Source of the DNA: Mycobacterium sp. SMC-8
Lineage (GTDB): Bacteria > Actinomycetota > Actinomycetes > Mycobacteriales > Mycobacteriaceae
NCBI RefSeq assembly: GCF_025263565.1
Contig: NZ_CP079865.1
Location: forward strand, 5,394,001-5,458,000
DNA length: 64,000 nt
Direction: 5' to 3'
Both the position numbers and the translations under genes were made by a program. Every line of letters starts with the position of its first letter. Position 1 is the first letter of the stretch. Shown piece by piece: positions 55,145 through 63,954 of this stretch. The notes under the pieces are model-generated. The model was not told the DNA's origin and ran no database searches. It saw only the letters and a program-made list of their open reading frames with translations.

Positions 55145-56548
55145 CTACCGCGTGGCGTCCAGAAGTTCACCGAGCGCCACGTCGAACGCATCGGCCATGT
55201 CCCACAGGTCGGGCAGCAACTCGGGGCACGACACGATTCCGACGTCGAGATTGCCCGACAGCGACATCACCGTCATGTTCAGGCCCGAACCGTGGAAGAT
55301 CGGTCCGAGCGGATACATCGCCTTGACCTCGCACCCCAGCATGTACAGCGGACCCTGCGGACCGGGCACGTTGGATACCACCAGGTTGTGCACCGGCCGC
55401 GCACCGCTGAGCCTGCTGCTGGCGTACACCCGCATCGCCACCCCGAACACCGCCGGCGCGGCGAACTGTGTCCAGTCCTGCAGAAGAGTCGCCGAGATCG
55501 CCGAACTATGTTGTTTGGCAACCGAATTCGCTTCGGCAATGGCCTTCAATCGCTCGACGGGGTCCTCGATGTTGGTCTCGAGCCGGGAGAACATCCCCGA
55601 TACCTGGTTGCGTCCGGGACGGTCGGACTTCTCGTGCACCGACACCGGAACCATGGCGACCAGCGAACTCTCGGGCAGCTCGCCACGCTCGATCAGGAAC
55701 GTGCGCAGCACACCGGACACCAGCGCCATCACCACATCGTTGACCTTGACCCCGAAGTGAGTCTTAACCGTCTTGATGTCGTCGAGATCGAGGTGGGCGA
55801 ACGCGACGTTGCGGCGGCCGGTGACGTTCGCATTGAACGCGGTCTTGGGCGCCACGAACGGCGGTGCCATCGTCAGGCCGCTGCGCGCCCGCTTCACGGT
55901 GTCGATCACCGTCGACACCGTGTTCGGCAGGACGTTGACCAGCTTCAACGGTCTGCTCACGAATCGCACCGCGCCACTGACCGCGATCTCCAGATCGGTG
56001 CCGCCGCCGGGACCCTCCACCGGATCCGGCGGCGGCGCGTCGGGCTCGGTGGTGCACAGCTTCGACATCAGGTTCGCCCCGGTCACACCGTCGACTGCGC
56101 AGTGATGCACCTTGGTCATCACCGCGACACGGCCGCCCGTGTGCGCTGGGGTCCCGTCGCTGGTGCCGGCGACGTTCTCGATCACCCACATCTCCCACAG
56201 CGGGCGGGTCCGGTCGAGCGGCAACGACGCGATGTGGCCGCAGATCTCGGCCAGCTCGGCACGGCCACCCGGCGATGGCAACCCGATTCGGTGCAGATGA
56301 CGGTCGACGTCGAAATCGTTGTCCTCCACCCAGACTGGGTGATCAAGGTTGAACCGGCTGTCGGCGATCTTCTCGCGGAACTCGGGCATGGCCTTGATGC
56401 AGAGCTCCAGCCCGTCGCGCAGCCGGTCGAAGGTGTAGCCGCCCGGCATCGTGGACGTGTCGAGCTCCAGGATCGAACAGACATGCAGTGGCTGGGCCGC
56501 GGTTTCGAGGTACAGGAAACTGGCGTCGAGTCCGCTGAGCCGTTGCAT
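55145..56548 (-). CDS. WS/DGAT-family acyltransferase
   Basis: Wax ester synthase/diacylglycerol acyltransferase-like enzyme, 467 residues, that joins acyl-CoA to an alcohol acceptor for storage lipids. The catalytic HHxxxDG is at 148-154 (HHCAVDG); the N terminus RLSGLDASFLYLET and the C-terminal VSNVPGPQGPLY are typical. ATG at 56548 chosen over an upstream in-frame ATG. Acceptor specificity cannot be told. I recall no such gene between caeA and panB in M. tuberculosis. Confidence 0.88.
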   Translation of the reverse strand: MQRLSGLDASFLYLETAAQPLHVCSILELDTSTMPGGYTFDRLRDGLELCIKAMPEFREKIADSRFNLDHPVWVEDNDFDVDRHLHRIGLPSPGGRAELAEICGHIASLPLDRTRPLWEMWVIENVAGTSDGTPAHTGGRVAVMTKVHHCAVDGVTGANLMSKLCTTEPDAPPPDPVEGPGGGTDLEIAVSGAVRFVSRPLKLVNVLPNTVSTVIDTVKRARSGLTMAPPFVAPKTAFNANVTGRRNVAFAHLDLDDIKTVKTHFGVKVNDVVMALVSGVLRTFLIERGELPESSLVAMVPVSVHEKSDRPGRNQVSGMFSRLETNIEDPVERLKAIAEANSVAKQHSSAISATLLQDWTQFAAPAVFGVAMRVYASSRLSGARPVHNLVVSNVPGPQGPLYMLGCEVKAMYPLGPIFHGSGLNMTVMSLSGNLDVGIVSCPELLPDLWDMADAFDVALGELLDATR

Positions 56549-56709
56549 GCCGCCGATCGTATGCCCGGGCGGGACGGGTGTGAGCAAATCCACTTAACGC
56601 GCCGTTCACCTTCTGCTGACGCAGTGGCAGACTGGGCGGGTCAGCGAAACCCGGGGACCCGATTCGGGCCTCGAGGATTCAACACGACTCGCCCATTAAG
56701 GGGACAACG

Positions 56710-57549
56710 ATGTCTGAGCAGCCTGTCTACGGCGCTGTCACCGAGACGCCCAAGCGTGTGAAGGTCCGGACGCACCACCTGCACAAGTGGAAGGCCGAAG
56801 GCCACAAGTGGGCCATGCTGACCGCATACGACTACTCGACCGCGGCGATCTTCGACGAAGCGCAGATTCCGGTGCTGCTCGTCGGCGATTCCGCGGCCAA
56901 CGTGGTCTACGGCTACGACACCACCGTTCCGGTGACGCTCGACGAACTGATTCCGCTGGTGCGCGGAGTGGTCCGGGGCGCACCGCACGCGCTGATCGTG
57001 GCCGATCTCCCCTTCGGCAGCTACGAGGCCGGGCCGCAGCAGGCGCTGGCCACCGCGACCCGGATGCTCAAGGAGACCGGCGCGCACGCGGTGAAGCTCG
57101 AAGGCGGTGAGCGGGTGGCCGACCAGATCGCCGCCGTGAGCGCCGCCGGCATCCCGGTGATGGCGCACATCGGCTTCACCCCGCAAAGCGTCAACGGCCT
57201 CGGCGGATTCCGGGTGCAGGGGCGTGGCGACGCCGCGGAACAGACCATCCACGACGCGATCGCCGTGCAGGAGGCAGGCGCGTTCGCGGTGGTGATGGAG
57301 ATGGTCCCGGCCGAGCTGGCCACCCAGATCACCGGGAAACTCACGATTCCGACCGTCGGCATCGGCGCCGGACCCAACTGCGACGCCCAGGTTCTGGTGT
57401 GGCAGGACATGGCCGGTATGACCAACGGCAGGACCGCGAAGTTCGTCAAGCGGTTCGGCGCGGTCGGTGACGAGCTGCGCCGTGCCGCCACCGACTACGC
57501 CCGTGAGGTCGCCACCGGTACCTTCCCGGCCGAGGAGCACTCCTTCTAG
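56710..57549 (+). CDS. panB: 3-methyl-2-oxobutanoate hydroxymethyltransferase PanB
   Basis: First committed step of pantothenate synthesis: adds a hydroxymethyl group to ketoisovalerate. 279 residues, TIM barrel. Motifs are [33 protein letters not shown] and [12 protein letters not shown], with [17 protein letters not shown] near the end. An AAGGGGA ribosome-binding site precedes the ATG. Stop overlaps the convergent hydratase gene by 4 bases. Confidence 0.95.
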   Translation: MSEQPVYGAVTETPKRVKVRTHHLHKWKAEGHKWAMLTAYDYSTAAIFDEAQIPVLLVGDSAANVVYGYDTTVPVTLDELIPLVRGVVRGAPHALIVADLPFGSYEAGPQQALATATRMLKETGAHAVKLEGGERVADQIAAVSAAGIPVMAHIGFTPQSVNGLGGFRVQGRGDAAEQTIHDAIAVQEAGAFAVVMEMVPAELATQITGKLTIPTVGIGAGPNCDAQVLVWQDMAGMTNGRTAKFVKRFGAVGDELRRAATDYAREVATGTFPAEEHSF

Positions 57550-58334
57550 CCGCGGGGTCCGAATTCTGCCTTGCGTTTGGACAGGAACGCGTCGACCCCT
57601 TCGCGCCCGTCGGCGGAGTCGGCTCGTGCGGCGATCGTCCGCCCCTCCAGCTCCATCTGCTGTTCCAGGCCGTTGCCGAAGGTGTCTAACAGCAGCGCCT
57701 TGACCGCGCCGTTGGAGCCGGCCGAGGTCTGCGCCATCTGCTCGGCGAGCTCGTCGGCGCGAACCCGGAGCTGATCGTCGGCGACCACCTCACCCACAAG
57801 GCCCCACTGCGAGGCCTCTTGCGCGGACAGCGTGCGGTTGGCCAGCATCAGCTGCTTGGTCTTGGCGGTGCCGATCAGCCGTGGGAGGTGGTAGGACGCA
57901 CCGCCGTCCGGGCTCAGCCCGACGCGGGTGTAGGCCATCGTGAACGACGCGGACTCCGCGGCCAGCACCAGATCCCCGGCGACGGCCAGGGAGAACCCGG
58001 CGCCCGCGGCCGTACCGTTGACAGCCGTGATCACCACCGCGTCCATGCGCGCCAGCGTCGAGATGGCCCGGTGCAGGTCGTCGGCGACCCCCTTGATGTG
58101 GTGTCCCCGGCTCGGCGCGGATGCGAAGTCCTTCAGATCACCTCCGGCGCAGAAGAACCGCCCGGCCCCCGTGATGACGACGACCTTGGTGGCGGGGCTG
58201 TCGCAGCGTGCCGCCGCCACGGCCAGCTCGCGGGTCATCGTGCCGTTCATGCCGTTTGCGGCATCGGGACGGTTCAGCGTGATGCGCGCAATGACACCGG
58301 TCTGCTCGAACGTGATGGTCTGGAATTCGGTCAC
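57546..58334 (-). CDS. Enoyl-CoA hydratase/isomerase family protein
   Basis: Crotonase-fold protein of 262 residues. Oxyanion-hole segments are [10 protein letters not shown] and [13 protein letters not shown]. At the second catalytic position the motif is [16 protein letters not shown], with Asp rather than the hydratase Glu, as in PaaG-like isomerases. So it may isomerise an enoyl-CoA double bond. GTG start. On the same strand as the acyl-AMP ligase 16 bp upstream and probably co-transcribed with it. Confidence 0.85.
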   Translation of the reverse strand: MTEFQTITFEQTGVIARITLNRPDAANGMNGTMTRELAVAAARCDSPATKVVVITGAGRFFCAGGDLKDFASAPSRGHHIKGVADDLHRAISTLARMDAVVITAVNGTAAGAGFSLAVAGDLVLAAESASFTMAYTRVGLSPDGGASYHLPRLIGTAKTKQLMLANRTLSAQEASQWGLVGEVVADDQLRVRADELAEQMAQTSAGSNGAVKALLLDTFGNGLEQQMELEGRTIAARADSADGREGVDAFLSKRKAEFGPRG

Positions 58335-58350
58335 ACACGGACTGTAGCGG

Positions 58351-60132
58351 CTACAGTTTGCCTTCCAGATACTCGGTCCGGCATGCCCGGCGCGCCAGCT
58401 TCCCGCTGGTGGTTCGTGGAATCACGCCTGCGGCAACCAATTTGATCTCCTTCAACGGCAGCGCGTGATTGCGCGACACCGCAGAGCGGATCGCCTCCTG
58501 GATGGGACCGGCATCCGCGCGGCCGGCTCCGGGAGCGCGTTCGGCAACGATCACGACCTCTTCGCGGCCGTCGCCGGGAACCGAGAACGCCGCGACGAAG
58601 CCGGTCCGCACCGCCGGTGACGCTGCGGCGACGGTCGCCTCGATGTCCTGCGGGTAGTGGTTGCGCCCGTCGACGATCACCAGGTCCTTGACCCGGCCGG
58701 TGATGTACAGCTGGCCGTCGAGGTAGACACCGAGGTCCCCGGTGCGCATCCACAGCGCGTCCTCGGCGCAGCCCTCGGCGTGGCTCTCGTAGAGCAGGCG
58801 CGACTGGAGCTTGTTCTGGAAGGTCAGCTCCGTCTCTTCCTGCCGGCCCCAGTAGCCGCGGCCGATGTTGTCGCCGTGCAGCCAGATCTCGCCCACCCGG
58901 CCGTCGGCCAGCTCGGACTCGGTGGCCGGATCGACGATCACGGCCCACTGGCTGCGGGCCACCCGGCCGCAGGACACCTGGGCCACCGCGTTGGCGTCAC
59001 CGGAATCGACCCGCACCGCGTTGCCCAGCGAGAGCTGCTCGCGGTCGAGGTACGTCGGCTCGGGGCGGGCCTCGGGTCCGATGGTCGAGACGAACAGCGT
59101 CGCCTCGGCCATCCCGTAGGAGGGCTTGACCGCCGTCGCCGGCAGACCGTAAGGCCCGAACGCGGCGTAGAACTTTTCGATCGAGGCCATGTTCACCGGC
59201 TCGGAGCCGTTGATCAGCCCGGCGACGTTGCTGAGGTCGAGCGTGTCCCCTGCCGGCGGCAGACCCCGCTGGGCGGCCAGCTCGAACGCGAAGTTGGGCG
59301 CCGCCGCGAACGTCGGGGCGTCGGACGCGCCGAGTTCCTTGATCCACCGGTAGGGCCGGCGCACGAAGGACACCGGCGACATCAGCGTGATGTGCCCGCC
59401 GCACAGCGCGGGGAACATGATCATCAGCAATCCCATGTCGTGAAACAGGGGCAGCCAGCTGACGCTGCGGATGTTGTGGTCCAGACCGACGCCGTCGATC
59501 ATCTGGACGATGTTGGTGCAGGCCGAGCGGTGGGTGATCTCCACACCCGCCGGCGCACGGGTGGAACCCGACGTGTACTGCAGATAGGCGATGTCGTCGC
59601 TGTTCATCGGCGCGGGCGCGAAACCGGCGCCGACGGCGTCGGGCACCGCGTCGGTGGCGATGATCCTGGGCCGGCGCTCGCGCGGAAGCTTGCGCACGAA
59701 GTCACGGACCGACTCGGCGGCGGACGTCGTGGTGAGCACCACCGTCGGTAGGGCGTCGTTGAGCACCGCGTCCAGCCGGTCGGCGTGGCCGGGAAGTTCC
59801 GGCGCGAACAGCGGGACCGCGATGGTGCCGGCCAGGATCGCTGCGAAGAAGCCGACGACGTACTCGACGCCCTGCGGCGCGAGGATGGCCACCCGGTCAC
59901 CGGGACGAGTCACCTGCTCCAGTCGGGTTCCGACCGCATGCAACCGCGTCCTGAGCTGGTTCCAGCTCAACTCGACGGTGCAGTCACGGTCGAAATCGAG
60001 ATACCGGTAGGCCGGCGTGTCACCCAGTTCTTCGACGTTACGGTCGAGGAACGAGGTCAGCGTCAGGCCGGCCGGGATCGCAATGTTGCCTTCGCGGTCG
60101 AGGTAGTCGTCGAGCCGCACCACTGGACTCAT
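58351..60132 (-). CDS. Long-chain fatty acyl-AMP ligase (FAAL-type FadD)
   Basis: Adenylating enzyme of 593 residues that activates fatty acids as acyl-AMP for transfer to an acyl carrier protein. FAAL features are the core motif YTSGSTRAPAGVEITH (not the FACL TSGTTG), SWLPLFHDMGL, SYGMAEATLFVS, the FAAL insertion region before ALWMRTGDLG, and the C-terminal TTSGKLARRAC. No polyketide synthase lies in this window, so the acceptor is unknown. It starts about 150 bp from the divergent CYTH-CHAD gene. Confidence 0.88.
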   Translation of the reverse strand: MSPVVRLDDYLDREGNIAIPAGLTLTSFLDRNVEELGDTPAYRYLDFDRDCTVELSWNQLRTRLHAVGTRLEQVTRPGDRVAILAPQGVEYVVGFFAAILAGTIAVPLFAPELPGHADRLDAVLNDALPTVVLTTTSAAESVRDFVRKLPRERRPRIIATDAVPDAVGAGFAPAPMNSDDIAYLQYTSGSTRAPAGVEITHRSACTNIVQMIDGVGLDHNIRSVSWLPLFHDMGLLMIMFPALCGGHITLMSPVSFVRRPYRWIKELGASDAPTFAAAPNFAFELAAQRGLPPAGDTLDLSNVAGLINGSEPVNMASIEKFYAAFGPYGLPATAVKPSYGMAEATLFVSTIGPEARPEPTYLDREQLSLGNAVRVDSGDANAVAQVSCGRVARSQWAVIVDPATESELADGRVGEIWLHGDNIGRGYWGRQEETELTFQNKLQSRLLYESHAEGCAEDALWMRTGDLGVYLDGQLYITGRVKDLVIVDGRNHYPQDIEATVAAASPAVRTGFVAAFSVPGDGREEVVIVAERAPGAGRADAGPIQEAIRSAVSRNHALPLKEIKLVAAGVIPRTTSGKLARRACRTEYLEGKL

Positions 60133-60283
60133 AAGAGCATCCTAAGAGAACGATCATGAAATCGGTGCAACGGCACCTAGGCGCGTCGAACACAGTTTGG
60201 ACACGGCCGTCGGCACCGCGGTGGCCGTTCACGTCGATGTGGCACTCTATGGTCCCCCCGAACCTCCTAGAGACAGGGTGTCC

Positions 60284-61774
60284 ATGGCCCCGAAATCGCG
60301 CGAAACGTCCAGGTACATGGAGACCGAGCGCAAGTTCGACGTGGTCGAGGCAACCGGGTCGCCGTCCTTCGACGGGTTGGCCGCCGTGAGCCGGGCTGAG
60401 CGGTCGCCGTCACAATCGCTGGACGCTGTCTACTTCGACACACCCTCGCGCGACCTCGCCCGGCACAGGATCACACTGCGCCGCCGCACGGGCGGGCCCG
60501 ACGCCGCGTGGCATCTGAAGTTGCCGGCCGACGCGGACAGCCGCACCGAGGTGCACGCGCCGCTGGCCGAGGACGGCTCCGACGAGACCGCCGTACCGGA
60601 AAGTCTGCGCGACGTCGTCCTGGCGATCGTGCGGGACCGACCGCTGGAGCCGGTGGCCCGCATCCGCACGGTGAGGAACGTCGAACTCCTGCACGGGTTG
60701 GACGGGACGGTGATCGCCGAGTTCTGCGACGACCACGTGACGGCAAGCGCGGTCGGCGGCGAGGAGCAGCGCTGGCGCGAGTGGGAACTCGAACTCCGGG
60801 CCGACGCGAACCCGGATGTGTTCGACAGGCTGACGAATCGTTTGCGCGACGCCGGGGCGGAGCCGGCCGGTCACGGCTCCAAGCTGGCGCGGGTGCTGGC
60901 CACTGATACCCCGGCGACCGAGGTAGCCGTGAAGGATCCGGCGCGGCGTGCAGTGGCGCAGCACGTCGGCGAGCTCATCGCGTGGGATCGGGCCGTCCGG
61001 GCCGACGCGTGGGACGCGGTCCATCAGATGCGGGTCACGACCCGCAAGATCCGCAGCCTGCTGCAGTCGGCGCAGGGCTCCTTCGACTTCACCGGCCGGG
61101 AATGGGTGCTCGACGAGTTGCGCGAACTGGCCGGCGTGCTGGGCGTCGCTCGCGACGCGGAAGTGCTCGCCGAACGGTACGCGCGTGCTCTCGACGCCCT
61201 GCCCGAGGCGAATGTGCGGGGACCGGTGCGCGAGCGGCTGGTCGAGGGCGCCCAGAAGCGCTACCAGACCGGATGGAAGCGGTCTCTGACGGCGATGCGC
61301 TCGCCGCGATACTTCCGGCTGCTGGATGCGCTGGAGGAGTTGGTCAGCGCCGAAGCTCCCCACTCGGGTCCGGACGGGGCGCCCGCTGAGCTGACCATCG
61401 GCTCGGCGTACAAGCGGGTGCGCAAGGCCGCCAAAGCGGCCCGACTCGCAGCGGCCGACACCGAAACCGACCCTGACGAGGCGCTGCACCGAATCCGCAA
61501 GCGCGCCAAGCAGCTCCGCTACACCGCCGCGGCCACCGGCCAGAGCAAGGTGGCCGACCGAGCAAAGGCGATCCAGACGCTGTTGGGTGACCACCAGGAC
61601 AGCGTGGTCAGCCGCGCGCACCTGAGCCGGCAGGCCCAGGCGGCGCACGCCGCGGGTGAGGACACCTTCACCTATGGGCTGCTGTACCAGCAGGAGGACG
61701 ACCTGGCCCAGCGCTGCGGAGAGCAGATCGACCGTGCGCTTCGGAAACTCGACAAGGCGGTGCGCCGGTCCTGA
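60284..61774 (+). CDS. CYTH and CHAD domain protein (Rv2226-like)
   Basis: A 496-residue protein. The N-terminal CYTH domain has the ExExK signature in METERKFDV (Glu13, Glu15, Lys17), a tunnel fold for triphosphate or polyphosphate ligands. The C-terminal CHAD domain is helical and rich in conserved His, Arg and Lys (DAVHQMRVTTRKIRSLL and LHRIRKRAKQLRY), and binds polyphosphate. Likely a polyphosphate-related enzyme or binder in the cytosol. ATG at 60284, or GTG two codons upstream. Confidence 0.85.
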   Translation: MAPKSRETSRYMETERKFDVVEATGSPSFDGLAAVSRAERSPSQSLDAVYFDTPSRDLARHRITLRRRTGGPDAAWHLKLPADADSRTEVHAPLAEDGSDETAVPESLRDVVLAIVRDRPLEPVARIRTVRNVELLHGLDGTVIAEFCDDHVTASAVGGEEQRWREWELELRADANPDVFDRLTNRLRDAGAEPAGHGSKLARVLATDTPATEVAVKDPARRAVAQHVGELIAWDRAVRADAWDAVHQMRVTTRKIRSLLQSAQGSFDFTGREWVLDELRELAGVLGVARDAEVLAERYARALDALPEANVRGPVRERLVEGAQKRYQTGWKRSLTAMRSPRYFRLLDALEELVSAEAPHSGPDGAPAELTIGSAYKRVRKAAKAARLAAADTETDPDEALHRIRKRAKQLRYTAAATGQSKVADRAKAIQTLLGDHQDSVVSRAHLSRQAQAAHAAGEDTFTYGLLYQQEDDLAQRCGEQIDRALRKLDKAVRRS

Positions 61775-61864
61775 TCCGGCGCGCGCCAGACCGTCGAGGA
61801 TCTGCATCGCATCGGCGCACGCCGCGGCCATGGCGTCTACGTCGCGGTCATCAGGGATGGTCAT
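61775..61864 (-). pseudogene. Truncated ORF coupled to the BASS transporter
   Basis: An ATG at 61864 overlaps the transporter stop as ATGA and starts MTIPDDRDVDAMAAACADAM. After about 28 codons the frame runs antisense into the CHAD gene with no stop for more than 1.2 kb. The tight coupling suggests the start of a real gene, cut off by a deletion next to the CHAD gene. Family unknown. Confidence 0.45.
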
Positions 61865-62671
61865 GGTCTCGGTGCTCCATCGCCGGCCGCGGTGCGGCGG
61901 GCCAATGCCCGCGACAGCGGCAGCAGGACCAGCAGACTGACGATGGCCACGACCACGACCATGACCACCACGCTGGGATCGGTGAAGCTCTGTCCCCCGA
62001 CCACCAGTGCGGCGGCGATGTTTCGCTGGGCGGTTCCCAATCCCAGCACCGGCCGCGTTGCGGCGGCCGGCCAGGATGGCGCGGGTTCCGAACACCGAGA
62101 GCACGTTGCGGAAGTTGACCACCACAAGCAGCACCACCACGGCGACCAGACCGAGGCTGGAGAGCCGGTCGCACCAGGGTTTGACGGCCGCGGCGACGCG
62201 GGGAAGTTTGGCGTTGACTGCGAGCGCAACGGCCAGGGGCAGCAGCATCAGCACGATCAGGGAGCGGGCGATCTGGCCGGGGTTGACCGAGATGCCGGGC
62301 AGCAGCATCGGTAGCACCAGCGGCAGGTAGCCGACGGTGATGACCATCAGCACCACCATCAAGGCGACCGCGAACGCCAGGTCGCCTTTGGCAATTTGGG
62401 CGAGCTTGGGCAGAAACGGGGCGCCGGCGGCGACGCCGAGCAGCAGCAGGCCCACTGCGAACGGTTCATCCAGAGCAAGCAACTTGGCCAGCAGCACCGC
62501 CGCGGCGGGCATCAGCAGGAAGTTGGCCAACAGCGACATCGCCACCAGCCGCGCATTGCGTAGCGGGGCGGTGATTTCGGTGATCCTGAGCCCAAACCCC
62601 ATCGCCAGCATGCTCGACACTACGAAGATCAGCGTGGCGATGGGGACGGCGTGCTGCAGTACTGCCATCAT
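61861..62671 (-). pseudogene. BASS-family (bile acid:sodium symporter-like) transporter, frameshifted with a small deletion
   Basis: The N-terminal ~200 residues are open from 62671 and show six or seven hydrophobic helices (FVVSSMLAMGFGLRITEI, LPMLLPGISVNPGQIARSL). Near 62069 the frame breaks after GTRAIL; the other frame resumes with ATRPVLGLGTAQRNIAAALVV, a typical BASS segment, and ends at 61861. Homologues have about one more helix between these two segments, so a deletion of some tens of bases that changes the frame is likely. The product would lack a helix and the C terminus. Substrate of the intact form unknown. Confidence 0.75.
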
Positions 62672-62989
62672 CGCGTTGACCTCGGTTCGGCTGGTCCGCT
62701 TCGGCGCTGCCCGCGGAGCGGGGTCTCAATCCGTCGGGCCGCGTTGATGATTGGACAGCGGCGGCGAGGATCTGGCTTGCCACCGCACCCGTACTGTACG
62801 CAGTCAGGCCCTGTGTGGCAGCGCTTTCGGGCCGTAAAGCGTCGACATCCGCCGGTGGCAGAGCCCCTATTAGGGTGATTCGTTGAATTCGCAAGCGCAC
62901 CATTGGATGCGGTCATCGATCGAACATGGTGGGTCGGCACGGGAAGTCACCAGATGGTGGAAGTCCGTCGGTGCTACCGTCACGGCTAG
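62672..62989. other. Non-coding stretch upstream of the BASS pseudogene
   Basis: About 320 bases between the transporter start and the IS5-family element. Open frames here look like random high-GC reading with no family features. It should hold the promoter of the transporter. The CTAG target copy of the insertion sequence is at 62986-62989. Nothing else recognised. Confidence 0.6.
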
Positions 62990-62999
62990 GTAGTGTCTG

Positions 63000-63623
63000 T
63001 TAATTGCGGACGCGGTGATAGATGATGATCGCAGCTAGGGTGACGCCCCCGAGGTAGCTCAGCGCGTATTTGTCGTATCGGGTGGCGATACCTCGCCAGT
63101 GCTTGAAGCGGTTGAAGGATCGCTCGACGGTGTTGCGGTGCTTATAGATTCGCCCGGAGAACGCCGGTGGCCGTCCGCCTTTGCTTCCCCGGCTCTTTCG
63201 GCGGGCGATCTGGTCGCTGCGCTCGGGAATGGTGTGGGCGATTTTGAGCTGGCGCAGTCGGGCTCGGGTCGAGTCATGGGAGTACGCCTTATCGGCGAGT
63301 AGCCGAAACTTTGGGCCCTGATGGGCAGTCAGCAGTGGCCACAGCATCGGGTTGTCGCCGGCTTGCCCCGGCGACAGTGCCATGGTGACCGCGCTGCAGC
63401 GTTGATCGGCCAGCGCGTGGATCTTCGTTGTCAGCCCGCCGCGTGAACGGCCGATGGCATGGTCATCGGGCTCATCGGGGTGTTTGTTGTAATTCGACAG
63501 ATCCCCCTGTGTGGCGACCAGGGCGGGCACCAGCGGCATGCTGATGTACACGCACGCTGGTCGAATCCACCGCCAGCAGCAGTTCGACCAGCTCAGCGTC
63601 AGCGTCATCGACATCGATGTCAC
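63000..63623 (-). CDS. IS5-family transposase, orfB
   Basis: Second part of the transposase. Clear homology begins at GDLSNYNKHPDEPDDHAIGRSRGGLTTKIHAL, continues with the second Asp in LLADKAYSHDSTR and the Glu in NTVERSFNRFKHWRGIATRYDKYA, and ends VRN. The first ~40 codons are frame noise antiparallel to meaning in orfA. A shift by +1 near the G5 run at 63503-63507 would join the two parts. This may be programmed frameshifting, known in IS427-type elements, or a base error. Confidence 0.8.
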   Translation of the reverse strand: MTSMSMTLTLSWSNCCWRWIRPACVYISMPLVPALVATQGDLSNYNKHPDEPDDHAIGRSRGGLTTKIHALADQRCSAVTMALSPGQAGDNPMLWPLLTAHQGPKFRLLADKAYSHDSTRARLRQLKIAHTIPERSDQIARRKSRGSKGGRPPAFSGRIYKHRNTVERSFNRFKHWRGIATRYDKYALSYLGGVTLAAIIIYHRVRN

Positions 63624-63873
63624 GGGAGATCGCTGCGAAGATCTGCGCGTAGGTGCCGTCGGTGGACCACCGCAGGTGACGTTCAGCCACCGACTGCCAG
63701 GCGCCGAACTGCGCGGGCAGATCGCGCCACGGAGATCCAGTCCGGTAACGCCAGATAATTCCTTCCAGCGTCACCCGATGATCGTTCCACGGCCGCCCGC
63801 GCCGTCGACCCGAAGGCAGTACCGGCTCAATCACCGACCACAAGTCATCAGAAATCACATCAGTCCGTAACAC
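63472..63873 (-). CDS. IS5-family transposase, orfA
   Basis: First part of the transposase, 133 residues, GTG start. Begins DVISDDLWSVIEPVLP with the helix-turn-helix region and RGRPWNDHRVTLEGIIWRYRTGSPWRDLP typical of the family. It contains the first catalytic Asp in LAVDSTSVRVHQH. Overlaps orfB by 152 bases in another frame. Confidence 0.85.
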   Translation of the reverse strand: MLRTDVISDDLWSVIEPVLPSGRRRGRPWNDHRVTLEGIIWRYRTGSPWRDLPAQFGAWQSVAERHLRWSTDGTYAQIFAAISRDIDVDDADAELVELLLAVDSTSVRVHQHAAGARPGRHTGGSVELQQTPR

Positions 63874-63954
63874 TTAAACAGCATCAGGCACAACATCGTT
63901 CACATTAAGCAGACACGCCCTAGTCGGGGGTCGAGCTGTCGCGAGGAGCAAGTG

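Larger units (their letters stand above)
62990..63919 (-). mobile_element. IS5-family insertion sequence (930 bp) with CTAG target duplication
   Basis: Ends carry inverted repeats of about 15 bp: left GTAGTGTCTGTTAAT, right (reverse complement) GGCGTGTCTGCTTAAT, differing by an inserted C and two substitutions. Both sides are flanked by CTAG (62986-62989 and 63920-63923), matching the YTAR target preference of IS5-group elements. It carries overlapping orfA and orfB for a DDE transposase, as in the IS427 subgroup. It separates the BASS pseudogene from the next gene. Confidence 0.9.

Noticed and set aside
60410-61860. Long minus-strand frame continuing the BASS region through the CHAD gene
   Set aside because: Beyond about 28 codons it is antisense to conserved CHAD and CYTH motifs; only the coupled start looks gene-like.
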